Shown here: positions 46,573 through 57,289 of the stretch, piece by piece
Layout of the letters: each line of letters opens with the position of its first letter
Position numbering within the stretch: position 1 is the first letter of the stretch
DNA from: Hygrophila difformis
Taxonomy: Eukaryota > Streptophyta > Magnoliopsida > Lamiales > Acanthaceae
Reading direction: 5' to 3'
Assembly: GCA_030278955.1 (NCBI GenBank)
Contig: JAOANR010000010.1
Location: 21,420,444 to 21,484,443, forward strand
Length of the DNA: 64,000 nucleotides
The notes under the pieces: generated by a model
The model's input: only the letters and a program-made list of their open reading frames with translations
What the model was told of the DNA's origin: nothing
Databases searched by the model: none
Made by a program: the position numbers and the translations under genes

Positions 46573-48048
46573 TCATTCTTTCGGTTCCTGAGGTTGAGTT
46601 GAAGGCCCAGCATCGTCTGTTGGCGGAGGTGGCGGCTTCGGGAGCTGTCCGATGAGTGCTTGGATTACCGTCTCCATCATTTTTCGTTGACGTTCTTCAC
46701 TTTCCATCATCATATTCCGTTGCCTCTCTTCGCTTTCCAGCCTTTCTCTGTGTTGCCTTTCTTCTCTTTCAATCAGGAGTCGTCTGAATTCATCTTCTCT
46801 TCTCCTTTGTTCAGCTTTCTCTTCCTCTTTCCTCCTATCTCTCTCCTCTCTGATTCTCTTATCATCTTCCCTTCCTAGGATGATAACATCCGCCAACTGC
46901 TTGACACTCTCTGTCATGGTTTTGTTCATTGAACTCACGATCTCGACTATATTCGAGTCAGCAGGATGTTGGGACACATTCTGGCTTGGAGGAGGGACTT
47001 GGGAGGGCCGAGCTTGCTGCTGAGGGGCTTGAACTGGTGGTGATGAAGGGATTTGTCTTGGACTCGGTTCTGTTGGCTCGTGTTGACGCTCCTCCACTTG
47101 TGTTGAAGGTCCCGCCTCAGTACGGGCCTTTCTTCTTCTTTTAGGAGCAGGGGAAGGCATTGGATCTTTTCGTTGAATTGATGGTGCTTCTTCACCGGAT
47201 ATGAACGAAGATTGCACATTCGAGTCAGCCGGGAATGGAGGGAGTGCATATGTAATCCTTTCTTGATTGGGCATGGATGGGACCCGGATAGGAGGGTTCA
47301 GAATCACCAAGGCATCAGTTTCAAATTCTCCCATGTCTACCCCTTGAGCTGTGCAGATTCTTCTGATCAGATTCGGGTAGCAGAGGGCATTCTTCTTCTC
47401 AATTCGTGTGGTCATGACTCTAAAGATATGTTCCCCAACATTCAGTTTTCGCCCATGCCACAACTTTGCAAATCCCATCAGTAAGCTGCCTGAAGTAGTT
47501 TGGGGATGCGAGCTGGGCCTGATTCTAGCCATGTAAAACTCGAATGTGGGCATGAACTCCACCTTTATCTTAGATGTGCTGAATGTCCCCACCAAGCCTG
47601 GCGTTTTGGTCAAGGAGTCGGCGATGGCTTGATATGTTGCTTTCATCTTTGTTTTGCCACGCCTACTCAAGATCTCCTCCTCCGGTATCTCACTTTGATA
47701 GCTGGGTGTTTGGAGGAATCTGTTTAGATAGTCCGGGGATATATCTATTGTTTTTCCTCTGACCCAAGTTGTTCGTCTTGCAACGTTAATGTTGCAATAG
47801 AACTCCCTGGTCAACTCCGTGTACCCGGGATCTTCATGGTGCAATAAGAATTGCTCCCATCCAAGCCATGTTCTCCAAAAATCGACAGTCGGGTGCCTTA
47901 ACGATTCCGGAGCAAACCTCTTATCGGGTATGATGCTTTCCAGAAGCTCTTCATATGCTTTGACTGCTTTCGGGTTCCCATTGAACTTCCGGACTACATC
48001 TGCCTCTTTTATTACCATTTTGGTATTTTCAATCTTCTGAATTCCCAT
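46573..48048 (-). CDS. Accessory protein of D, 491 aa, plant transposon protein / Athila ORF1-like
   Basis: Residues about 60-235 (FWRTWLGWEQ, LTREFYCNINV, WVRGKTIDISPDYLNRFL, then LWHGRKLNVGEHIF and LCYPNLIRRICTAQGVD) have the pattern of the putative plant transposon protein domain seen with Athila-type elements. A basic cluster PKRRRKAR (302-309) could be a nuclear signal. It is followed by a Pro/Gln-rich linker and a long charged coiled coil (about 390-470, RREDEFRRLLIEREERQ). The role is unknown in this family. The ORF is intact although gag-pol is lost. Start taken at ATG 48048; splicing onto an upstream exon is possible but no clear acceptor was found. Confidence 0.75.
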   Translation of the reverse strand: MGIQKIENTKMVIKEADVVRKFNGNPKAVKAYEELLESIIPDKRFAPESLRHPTVDFWRTWLGWEQFLLHHEDPGYTELTREFYCNINVARRTTWVRGKTIDISPDYLNRFLQTPSYQSEIPEEEILSRRGKTKMKATYQAIADSLTKTPGLVGTFSTSKIKVEFMPTFEFYMARIRPSSHPQTTSGSLLMGFAKLWHGRKLNVGEHIFRVMTTRIEKKNALCYPNLIRRICTAQGVDMGEFETDALVILNPPIRVPSMPNQERITYALPPFPADSNVQSSFISGEEAPSIQRKDPMPSPAPKRRRKARTEAGPSTQVEERQHEPTEPSPRQIPSSPPVQAPQQQARPSQVPPPSQNVSQHPADSNIVEIVSSMNKTMTESVKQLADVIILGREDDKRIREERDRRKEEEKAEQRRREDEFRRLLIEREERQHRERLESEERQRNMMMESEERQRKMMETVIQALIGQLPKPPPPPTDDAGPSTQPQEPKE

Positions 48049-48093
48049 TCTAGCCCGAACTCCGGTTTCCTCCCAAAATCTGGCAGGTTTGAC

Positions 48094-48741
48094 TTAACTA
48101 ACAGATTCGTCATCGCTTGAATGCCAGTCAGTTGGTTCGTCTTGCCCCTCCTGGATAGGTTCATGTCCGGTTGGTTCTCCTCCTTCCTGGGCTGCTTCGT
48201 TCAATGGATCCTCCTCAACCTGTTTAATTACATTTTTCATTGTATTGTATTCAGTCATTACAGGCTTTGTAAAATTAAGTACAGGAACGAAAGGTTCAAC
48301 ACTAGTTGATACCTCCTCCTCCTCCCTTTCTCTTCGTTCTGCAGCTTCCTCGGCAGCATCTCTTTCTTCCCTTGCTTTTTGCCTTTTCTCAGCTTCTAGC
48401 TGCTCATTTGCTTTATCTCTTATTAATTCAGATAATGGAATTGGGTCCGCTCTTTCCTCAGGTTCATCATTTTCTCCAATCATGAGTCTCCTTTTCTTCC
48501 TCTGCCCGGAGGATGTTTCTGGAGCGGTTACTGCTTCAATTTGAGTTGTCCCAACAAGTGGAACCACCGGGATGTTACATCTTTCCTTCAGTCTTTCCAT
48601 CTCTTCTGTGTAAGCGGTTCTCATCTCCATTCCTTTAGGCTCCTTTTTGATTTCCAGTCCCTTTCCCTCGACTCCACCAGTGATCATCAGTTCTTCATCA
48701 ACCTCCTTCTCTTTTTCCATCCTTGCCTTTTCGGCTCTCAT
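48094..48741 (-). CDS. Accessory ORF of D, 215 aa, acidic/coiled, overlaps upstream ORF
   Basis: Its ATG overlaps the TGA of the 587-aa ORF (ATGA, 48741-48738) after an A6 run. It may be a separate cistron, the C-terminal part of one protein split by an indel in the A-run, or a recoding product. It has a possible nuclear signal (GQRKKRRLM), a long Glu/Arg helix (EAEKRQKAREERDAAEEAAE) and an acidic C-terminus (DWHSSDDESVS). No known domain recognised. Confidence 0.55.
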   Translation of the reverse strand: MRAEKARMEKEKEVDEELMITGGVEGKGLEIKKEPKGMEMRTAYTEEMERLKERCNIPVVPLVGTTQIEAVTAPETSSGQRKKRRLMIGENDEPEERADPIPLSELIRDKANEQLEAEKRQKAREERDAAEEAAERREREEEEVSTSVEPFVPVLNFTKPVMTEYNTMKNVIKQVEEDPLNEAAQEGGEPTGHEPIQEGQDEPTDWHSSDDESVS

Positions 48742-50463
48742 TTTTTCTTTGTAAACTGGCGAATGAGTCGTGATTGGAGGGGTTGGATCTGTTTCATCTC
48801 TGGGTACTCTTGTTGTGATGGGAGGTAGTTGACTGCTGGTTCAGTTGCTTTCCTTGTAGTGGCCTCGGGCTCTCTGATTACAACTTTTGGCTCCGGTGCC
48901 CGCCCACTTTTCTCCTTGTCAGACAGCTTTATCAATTTACCTCGAGTTTGAATTTGAGGTTCAGGATGGCTTTTAGACACAGCGGCGGTAGCAGGTACTT
49001 TCTCTCGTGCTGGCAGGGCTGATGCTTGCACAGCCGGTTGGGTTGGCAAGGGGTTAGCGTCACTGAAGATCTGAGGTGGGGACGCAGCACTTGTGTACTG
49101 ATCGATCAACGCATCATCTTCATCTTCACCCCCTTCTCGCTCTCCTTCATCCACATTAATTCCCAGATTCTTTTCTGCTTCTTTCACATATTTCTTGATG
49201 AAAATGGGGCTGGAGATACGATTCAGTCGCTTCACCCACACCTTCCGGATGTGATTGCAATAATAATCCCTGCGCTCCCTCTTGTAATGTAGCGGAATGT
49301 TTGCTTTGATGGTGTTGCAGTAATTCAACCCGAAAGCATCCATCTCCATTATGAAGTGCACAAAATCCATCCCGTTTTCTTCAATCAGCGATTCAACAAT
49401 TGGCTTGATCTCTGGCTTCACAAAAGACATGTCACGGGTAAATTCGACCCGGATGTATTCCTCAGCCTCAGCCTGAGTCAAAAGTCGAGTCTGTCGCTGA
49501 TTCTTTCCCAGTACCTTCCAAGGTGTATTCGTGATGAAACCAGTGATCTGATCCCTGAGCACATTGAGTTGGGCCAATCCCTGCGGTCTCTGCTCAGCGA
49601 GGTGGGTTGGCTTGTACACATCCTCCAAGAAAATCGTGTCAAAATAGTCTTCCTCCGGCAGTACCAGGTCCTTATCTAAGACAGATTCCGTTATGTCTTT
49701 TCTGCCCGTGCCCCATAGCGTCATCAAGGCATGCCATTGCTCCCTGAATTCTTTAGTTAAGTCTATCATTCTCTTAACTATTGGAGCCTGATTCTCCTTC
49801 TCTGATGCCATGGCCTTGTTGATGGCACTATTCAGATTGTGGCTCACTTCTCTGTGCCTTTCCCTTGCTTGTAGTGTCAACCATCTCTGCTCCTTTACTC
49901 CTTTGTTCTCCAACAAGCGGGAGTTATATAAAAATGGCAGGGCTTTCTGCATCATGAAGATTCCATGAGTCACCAGATGGTTGAGGTTGGGCGCTTTTTC
50001 TGTGAACTGCTTCTTGACTCTTTCATCCACTTTGTTGGGCACTGTTATGACGTCAAACTCCATGCAGGCGGGATCTATTGTTTTTGAATGCTGGTGCCTT
50101 TCCCATCGGGCCATGAACTCATGAAATCTCCTCAAAATTCTTTCAGCGTGCACATCTTCTGGAAACTTCATGTCCTCTGCAGTTGCATCCATTTGTTTCT
50201 CCCAGAATTTTGACAAATAGTAGTAAAAATCCCGTTGGAAACCCAATTCCTTGAAATTCCTTTCCTCAGGCTTGATGTGCTTGTCCCATCCTTTGGGCAG
50301 TCTGAAATTCACTTCGGTCTGATTCACGATTGACAGTTTAAATGTTGATTCGAGGGCTGCCGGGTAGTCATTAACCTTCTTACGGAACTGTGAGCTCTCT
50401 AGGACCCCTTGGTCCTGCGTGCAAGGGGGCAATCCTGCCCGTGATTCAACCACTAACTTTTCC
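48738..50463 (-). CDS. Accessory protein of D, exon 2 (main part of 587 aa)
   Basis: The frame opens after a consensus acceptor (TATTTTTCAG, ends 50464) with GAAAAGTTAGTGGTTGAATC. With exon 1 (51997-52034) the junction codon becomes TGG and the coding sequence is 1764 nt including stop, exactly in frame. The product has a mostly helical, Trp-rich N-terminal half (WDKHIKPEERNFKELGFQRD, FYYYLSKFWEKQM), an acidic stretch (DEGEREGGEDEDDALID) and a Pro/Lys-rich basic C-terminus. I do not recognise a family. Its position after pol-type sequence is that of the extra ORF of Athila-like elements. It has no evident signal peptide or membrane anchor, so an envelope function is not supported. Confidence 0.65.
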
Positions 50464-51996
50464 CTGAAAAATATGAGAGTATTAAATCCAATTTTTATAA
50501 TTTTTGCAAGAATGATTTAAATTGAAATTCAACATCCTCACACTTAGAGCTTTGCTCTGAATGTGAGGTTGTTTAATTCTTCAACTTAAATTTCATTGTA
50601 AAGCAGAGGTAAATTTTTCTTTTTACAAGTTTTGAGACTGTTTAAGAAAGATTAATATTATTCAGAGAACTTAGGAGTCATTGGGCTCCCAAGTATTTAG
50701 TGGACTAAGAGCCCAAAATAAAATAAAATAAAAGAAAAATGGTCATTGGACCAAAATATTTTTTTAATGGGCTATTGGGCCTAAAAATTTTGATTTTCCA
50801 TTTTAAACAATACCGAGGTGATTGTTGAAAGTGCAATGGAAAAGTGGATGGAATGGAATGGATCGTGAATCGAGGAATGTGAAAGTGGAATGTGGCGGCT
50901 CGGATCTGCTTGAATGGAACTGCTATGGAATGAGATGGACAGTCCAAAGCATTCTCACAACCCAACTAAACTATTTTTAAATTATTAATAAGGGTTGACT
51001 TATTTTTATTTAATAAAAGTGGGATTTGTATGGGTCCCAATTTTGGATTTTTAGAAGTAGTAGCAGTCCACATGAGGAAAAAGACTGCTACTTTATTAAA
51101 CTACTTGTGCTCCATTGGGAGCAAAACCAAGTGGGCCAACCAAAATCCTACCAACTATTTTTGTCTTTTTCTAAAGTCCTTTTTACTGAAAAGTGCTTGC
51201 AGCATTTTTGTTGGTTTGTGCAGTCTTGCCAAATACAGACACACATACCCTTTTTTTACGGTCCCAAGCATACAAACAAAACTAGCAATCATTAAATGCT
51301 CCCCACAACATCATAGCAGCATGCAAAACACCTTATTGACAGTAAAGCAAGAACACAACAAGCATTATACATTTTCCTAGAGCAACTCATGCTTCCCACC
51401 TCAACCTACTCACAGAAATGGCTTGAAGTTTCCCTTTTTAACAGTCATGAACCCAAGAACATAGTTACCAATAACGTAGTGATATTTTTAGGAAAGTATC
51501 CCAGATGTTCATCAGCTTTAGTGCTCTAGTGTTCATGTTTTCAAAACATTTTGGCAAACTAATAGTGGGAGTGAATCACTCTAAAAGCTAAGTCACACAA
51601 TCGATACTTGGTTTGTCAAAACAAAGAACATACTCAAGAACCCTAAAAGCATCAAAACCTTAACAATGGTGATTTTAAAATCCCACTGCGAAACCTCAGC
51701 CACCCATTCTAGCACACAAAAATCAACATCCTTAAACAGATTGAAACACTCCCACCCTTCTAAACATCAACAGAGGGAAGCAAAACCACTTTCCAGCTCA
51801 GACTCGGCCAACGTTGCAGTATTCAAATGACACCCAAAACAAAATGCCTCCAACATACATTCCCCAAAATCGAACCCGAAATAAGTGAAACAGAATACTA
51901 TCGCATCTATTTGCACATTGTCGAAGATCAAAACACAAAAACACCCAAAATCGCGAAAACAGGGGTGCGCGGAAATCGAAATGGGGGGGCGCTTAC
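50464..51996 (-). other. Predicted intron of the D accessory gene, with hairpin 2
   Basis: Donor G|GTAAGC at 51996-51991, acceptor ending at 50464. Hairpin 2 (50539-50565, arms pairing with two G-U) followed by GAGGATGTTG lies about 65 bp before the acceptor, as in C. The remaining 1.4 kb shows no supported gene; small ORFs here do not persist in C. Confidence 0.6.
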
Positions 51997-52034
51997 CATG
52001 GTTTTTCGGGTGCGGAGGACGAAGGAGACGCCAT
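51997..52034 (-). CDS. Accessory protein of D, exon 1
   Basis: ATG at 52034 encodes MASPSSSAPEKP plus TG of a split Trp codon, then a strong donor GTAAGC. It follows the TATA box and CT-rich leader, exactly as exon 1 in C. Confidence 0.6.
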
Positions 52035-52185
52035 TGCAGTGGTTTTACGAAATTTTGGCAGGGTTTCCCCTTGATTTTTGGGTGGAATAGGTGTTGTGCG
52101 AACTCTGCGTTCGTTCGAGAGAGGAGTTTTGGGGAAGTGGTTTCGAAAATACGAAGTGTGAGAGTGGGGGAGAAGAAGAGTTGGG

Positions 52186-52192
52186 ATTTATA
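52186..52192 (-). promoter_or_regulatory. Internal TATA box of D
   Basis: TATAAAT on the minus strand between slot 3 and a pyrimidine-rich leader (CTTCTTCTCCCCCACTC), about 150 bp before the exon 1 ATG. Confidence 0.6.
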
Positions 52193-52208
52193 AAAAAGGG
52201 GGGAAGAA

Positions 52209-52558
52209 AGGACTACGACGCTGAACTCAACTTACGGCGCTATCCTAGCGCCGTCAGCTTCGTGTAGCGTCGTAGTTAGGAAATAGAGGAAAAATGGATA
52301 CTACGGCGTTATCCCATTACTACGGCGCTATACGAGGATAGCGTCGTAGTTATGGATTGCGCCGTAAGGCGGTGGAAGGTTAAGGAAGCACTACGGCGCT
52401 ATACCTTTACTACGGCGCTATCCGAAGATAGCGTCGCTCTAAAGGATTGCGCCGTAGGGCTAAATAGATAGAAGAGTGGGAAGTGCCCTACGGCGCTATC
52501 TTACCACTACGGCGCTATCCTAGAATAGCGTCGTAGTTGAGAATAGCTTCGTAGTTGA
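52209..52558. repeat. Palindrome array, slot 3 of D (internal), four units
   Basis: Units near 52213, 52300, 52390 and 52488 with TACGRCGCTAT/ATAGCGYCGTA words, order forward-forward-reverse-reverse. Unit 1 has outer GAC/GTC and inner GGC/GCC. The word is that of the D LTR, not that of C. Confidence 0.9.
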
Positions 52559-52899
52559 GGGCGGGATTCAACTTCACTTTAATTTTGAAATTTTCAAAAT
52601 TTTCAAGATTTACGCGGACTGGGCCTGAGTAGATGAAATTGGGCCTCAGTTGGTTTTATTTGTTCTGGACTTAAGAAATTTTTAGTCCAGAACATTTTTG
52701 TAGTGTTAATGGGTTAACTTAATAATTGCACTTGCATAAAATAGGTCGGATTAATTCCATTTGTTTGCAAAAATTATCTCGGATTTTAAATCGCTTAAAT
52801 TTCCGAGATCATTTTCTTAAATTCATGGACTTAATCCAACCGGGAACCTGGTTTTCTGTTCGATTTTTCTGTTCCTTCTTTTTGGTGGTTCGAGATTTC

Positions 52900-52984
52900 C
52901 TGCAAGACAAACAAATACCCAATAAGTTAGGTTTTTATCCTCAAATCAACATCCTCACATTTAGAGTCTTGGTACTCTAAATGT
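52900..52984 (-). promoter_or_regulatory. Hairpin 1, internal PPT-like word and splice acceptor in D
   Basis: ACATTTAGAGT/ACTCTAAATGT arms (52957-52984) with GAGGATGTTGAT, then the acceptor TTTGTCTTGCAG (ends 52900, minus direction). It matches C at 33491-33572. Between here and the primer site only about 110 bp remain. Confidence 0.7.
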
Positions 52985-53093
52985 TTAATTGATTTTGAGG
53001 ATACTTCTCTGTTCTGCTATAAATAAACAAACTACACTAACTAGCTATGAGTAATTAGGAGTGTAATTCTCTTAATAAACGACGCTGCATCCT

Positions 53094-53110
53094 CCCCGGC
53101 AACGGCGCCA
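53094..53110 (-). other. Primer-binding site of D (tRNA-Asp type)
   Basis: On the minus strand TGGCGCCGTTGCCGGGG, directly beside the 5' LTR, identical to that of C. Confidence 0.9.
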
Positions 53111-56025
53111 TGAAACTTTTGACAATTTCGTCACACGAGTATTTCTAAAATATCCCAGGTTAAATTTATTAAATGGAAAGAGTTATGATTCGTGGGCAAG
53201 GGGTTTAAGGATATATTCAACTTTTTATTACTCATGAGAGTAAACTTTGAGTTCAAGTGGCATTACGAACCTCCCCGGCATGGAATCTCTGACAATTTCA
53301 TGCCTTGAAGATCCTTGCCATGAAACTTTTGACAAGTTCTCTCTTCATGAGTATTTTCTGAAAAATCGTAATCCTGGTTTTCAATTTTATTTAATGAAGT
53401 CAATTTATGATGGCGGAGTAGGATTAGAGATATATTTATAGGTTGTCACGTTTTTATTACTCGTGTTAAAAACTGTGGCCCGAAAGCGCACGGTGTCAAA
53501 AATTGCAGTAATTTATAGTAAGACCGGATCGTTCACTGGAGGATGTGCGATAGAAGCAGGGCCCACGTCGTTTACTAAGATTTTCCACTCGGTTACTCAA
53601 TTCAAGTTTGTGTTTGACTATCAACTACTTGACAGAATTTAAATCTAAACTATGAAAGCGATTAAATGAAGCAGATAAAGCTATTCTAAAGAGTGAGTTA
53701 ATTTAATCTAGGAAAGCAATAAAATTATTCTAAGAAAGCGGTTAAAATTATCCTAAGAAAGCATATTTAAAATGAGACAGAATGGACAGGAAGAAGATAA
53801 TAAAGATTGGACAAGATTCAGATGAAACACAATTAAACTTCCATTTTAATACACAGATCTTAGCTTGGGATAATCCATCAATTAGCTAATTCTCATGCTC
53901 TCTGTACCATGTTCCCTTTAACAGACAGGTACTTACAGTAAGAGTTTACATGCTCTTAAGGCAACAAATTCTAAGATACCACAGACTCACAACTGCTCCC
54001 GTCAGAGCGTGTCATTTATCTATGCTGGACAAGCAACACCTGACAAATCATTTATTGAAGTGTCAAGTACTGCTATCATTCCCCCATGTCACATCCAAAG
54101 ATTCTAATCAAGCCCTAAACTATCCCTTAACTCTCAGTCCTAGTAGCAGTTACACAACTCTCAATACAACCGAGTGACCTCTAAAGAAAGCAGTTAAAAG
54201 AAAGCGGTAAAGAAAGCATTTAAAATCCTATCACTCGGAGGTTTTTGAAAGTCTGACCCTGGTAGTAAAAGAATGCCCCCAGTCAGAATGACTGGGTGTG
54301 GATCAAGAATTCCCTAATCTCAGTGAACCGCTCGCAGTGTTCACTTCCCTTCGGGTGGTTATGAGACACAAACTAATGAAACGAACTAACAAATTAGTTT
54401 GTTCCGGATGCACTCACTCAGGACTCAAAAATAGGCTTTGGCAGAAGAGGATAGCAGTTGAAAGGAACTCAACCCTATCTTAGAAAATAACCAAGGCCTA
54501 TGTATTGTTTCTCTAGAATTATCTAACACACTGTATTTGAGTCCAAGTGGACCCCATCTCGGTGTGATAGTTAAGACTAAATTTCCAATACACAGCAATT
54601 TTGGAAAATAATAGATGTTTGAAAATCATTCCCTAAACAGGTACTAGACTCTCAATTAAAACACAGATCCTTTCAGTCTAGGTGAGACCTAATCGCTGAC
54701 TCTGCTTCTAATTTCCCAAAATCGACCCCCAGTCGGATATGAATTAGTCATAACTAAGGAATTTATCCCTTACTCAGATCCGGATTTTGTAAATGAATTT
54801 TTGTTGGAAGTTTAGTATGAGTCATCTGATTAAAATCAAGACTTCTATGTCCAAGGGAAGGATCCCAAAATAATATTGACCACAATATCTACATAATAAT
54901 ATCATGCATAATTTTATAGAGAAGTGTAAAATTAAATAACCCAAAATATAAGGTGGGTTTAGACAGAAGTTGATACACAGAGATGAAATAGCCGGAGACG
55001 AGAAGAATTTATTTTGGCTAAAAAGATGACAAAAATAGTCAAGATAATCCGGACTGCAAACATCTGCTATCCGGGTCCTGACTATTCCAGGTGGGATGAT
55101 TTTGAACAGCAGACGATCTGAATGACAGTGATCGCTATCATCAAGACTCCTACTATCTGTGAAATGAGGGAAAAACCTACATGTTTTCTTACTGCAGTAC
55201 TATTCAAGCAATGTTGATCGACATCGTTTGATAATATTACAACTCGAAATTCAGGTTTGAAATTAAGATAAAGAAAATAAAACTGTATCCGGATAGGAGT
55301 CAGCTGAGCAGCTATATAATCCCGGATGGATGAACCGCCAAGGCTTCCACCGACCACTATCCAGACCATGCAAAATAACATCTAGCAATTAATATACAGA
55401 CTATGAGCTAGTTATCCGTGTGGGAATACCCGCCAACATTAGTCTGTTATATTTCTTACTAGCTGTTTCACACACCACGGGCAAAGACAGAATAAATAAA
55501 AGAGAATATTTTTGGGTCATCTTGTATGAGAGACATTGGTTTCTCATGCAAGGGTGTGGAATTAAATCCATAATCACTCATCATGTCCAAATAATCACTC
55601 ATTCCATAATTAATTTATTAATTACAGTCCGGATTATATGCTTAGATCATTAGAGTTTAATTTTTGTAGAATATTCTTTTAATGGAATTGAACAAAATTC
55701 TTTATATCACATTAATCATGGGTTGAGATCATTGGATTTCAACCTCAAAATGTTAGTATAAAGGTTCAATTAATTAGGTGAGAAAAATGGAGAATTGGAG
55801 AATTTGGCAAGAAAAAGCCAATTACGACGCTATACAGATATTACGGCGCTATCCAAGGATAGCGCCGTGATGACAGCGTCGTAGGAAGAATTTTTAGAAG
55901 TGTTGATGAAATTGGAGGGTACGGCGCTATACACTAAATGACGACGCTATCCTAGGATAGTGTCGTAGGTATAGCGTCGCAAGTGGATTTTGTGAGTGAT
56001 TAAGTATTTTGGGATCCTACGGCGC
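53111..56025 (-). repeat. 5' LTR of element D, truncated by F
   Basis: Matches 20689-22536 plus 42507-43576. About seventeen scattered differences were noticed over 2.9 kb, clearly more than between the LTRs of C. Its right part lies beyond element F, outside the window. It contains the start of slot 2 (55821-56025). Confidence 0.9.
55821..56025. repeat. Palindrome array, slot 2 of D right LTR (partial)
   Basis: Units 1 and 2 and the first word of unit 3; F is inserted directly after CTACGGCGC. Confidence 0.85.
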
Positions 56026-56330
56026 TGATAATGGCCAAAAACGACCATTATTTTCAATCCATTTCCGTGTCTTTAACGGGCATTTGATCGAATTCCGGTC
56101 TTACATTAAGTAAGAAAGCAGTCGAATTGGACTAATTTATGCATAATTGTAAAAATAATAAGCTGGTGTGAAAAAGACATAAATATGTAATTTTATTACA
56201 TATTTATGTTAGAAAAATCCAAAAACATGAGAAAAAGAAAAGGAAACAAAAAGATGGGAAAAAGATAGAAAAGCCCACAAAAAGAATATTTTCGGCCCAT
56301 CTGGCCCAATCCAGCAGGCCCAGGAAGACC

Positions 56331-56578
56331 TTTGTCGCGGAAGCCCCTTGGCGCGATACAGTGTTCCGCGACAAAGGCATGTTCCGCGACCAAGTGGCCC
56401 AAATGAAGAGGAGACCAGCCAAGCCCCTTGGCGCGATGACCTTTGTCGCGATGGCATGCTCCGCGACAAAGGCATGTTCCGCGACCAAGATGCACAAATA
56501 GAGACACAAGACCCAGTCGAGAAGCCTTGCCACATGCAGTATGTTCCGCGACCAACTTGATGCTCCGAGACAAAGCTG
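56331..56578. repeat. Palindrome array, slot 1 of F
   Basis: TTTGTCGCGGAA / TTCCGCGACAAA words, as in C, with substitutions. Confidence 0.85.
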
Positions 56579-57289
56579 TGATGTGTGTGATGTCTTAAGA
56601 CACAATGGGCTAGAATCAAGGCCCATGGGCTTAGGGTTACATTTCTATAAATATGAGGTGTCTCCCATGAGCTGAGGAGTTGGCCAGTAGAGAGATTGAA
56701 ATTGTTGTAGAGCTCTTGCAGGCAAGCTTAGGAGTTCTTCCTTAGGTAGAGTAGTTTAGGTTTATTTTCATGTATTATTTAATTTTTGCTCTTAGTTTAG
56801 CTTAGTTTAGTGTTTACTGTTCACAGTTGCTTAGATAGCCATTTTTATACCATGTTTTGGTTTCTAAACTCTTGTTTTAGGGTTTGTAATACCCAAATCA
56901 TGGGTATTAACAATACCTCTTCAATAATATGGGAAAACATTCATTATTTGTGTCCCAAATCATGAAATGGGTCTCACACCCCATGGATTTATGCTTTCTT
57001 TTTCATTTTGGGGTCATTTGACCCCCATTTTGTTATTTTTATGTTTACTGTTGGCATGTTATGGATAATGTTGTGTGGATGTATGATCAAACCCTAGATT
57101 AGGACTCCTGCTTTATTTTAATATTCTGCCCATCCTTGTTATTTTTGTTTAAGCATGTTCTTCTTTATTTTGAATGTTTCTTGCTTATTTTTAGCTTAGA
57201 ATAGCTTTTTGATCTGAAATAGGGTGAGATCACGCTGTTTGCATGCCACTGTTCATTTCTGCTTTTTCTGACTTTTGTCCTGAACCACC

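Larger units (their letters stand above)
20689..56025 (-). mobile_element. Element D: Athila-like element lacking gag-pol (visible part)
   Basis: A minus-strand element. Its 3' LTR is 20689-22536 plus 42507-44942, split by element C. The internal region is 44943-53110, and the 5' LTR is 53111-56025, then cut by element F. The primer site for tRNA-Asp is at 53094-53110. Only about 110 bp separate it from the post-pol region (hairpin at 52957), so gag and pol are absent. Three accessory ORFs remain. It would need Gag and Pol supplied in trans. The right TSD lies beyond the window. Confidence 0.85.

Noticed and set aside
48738..50463. Envelope glycoprotein in D
   Set aside because: No signal peptide, no transmembrane segment and no Cys pattern; the position alone does not justify the name.
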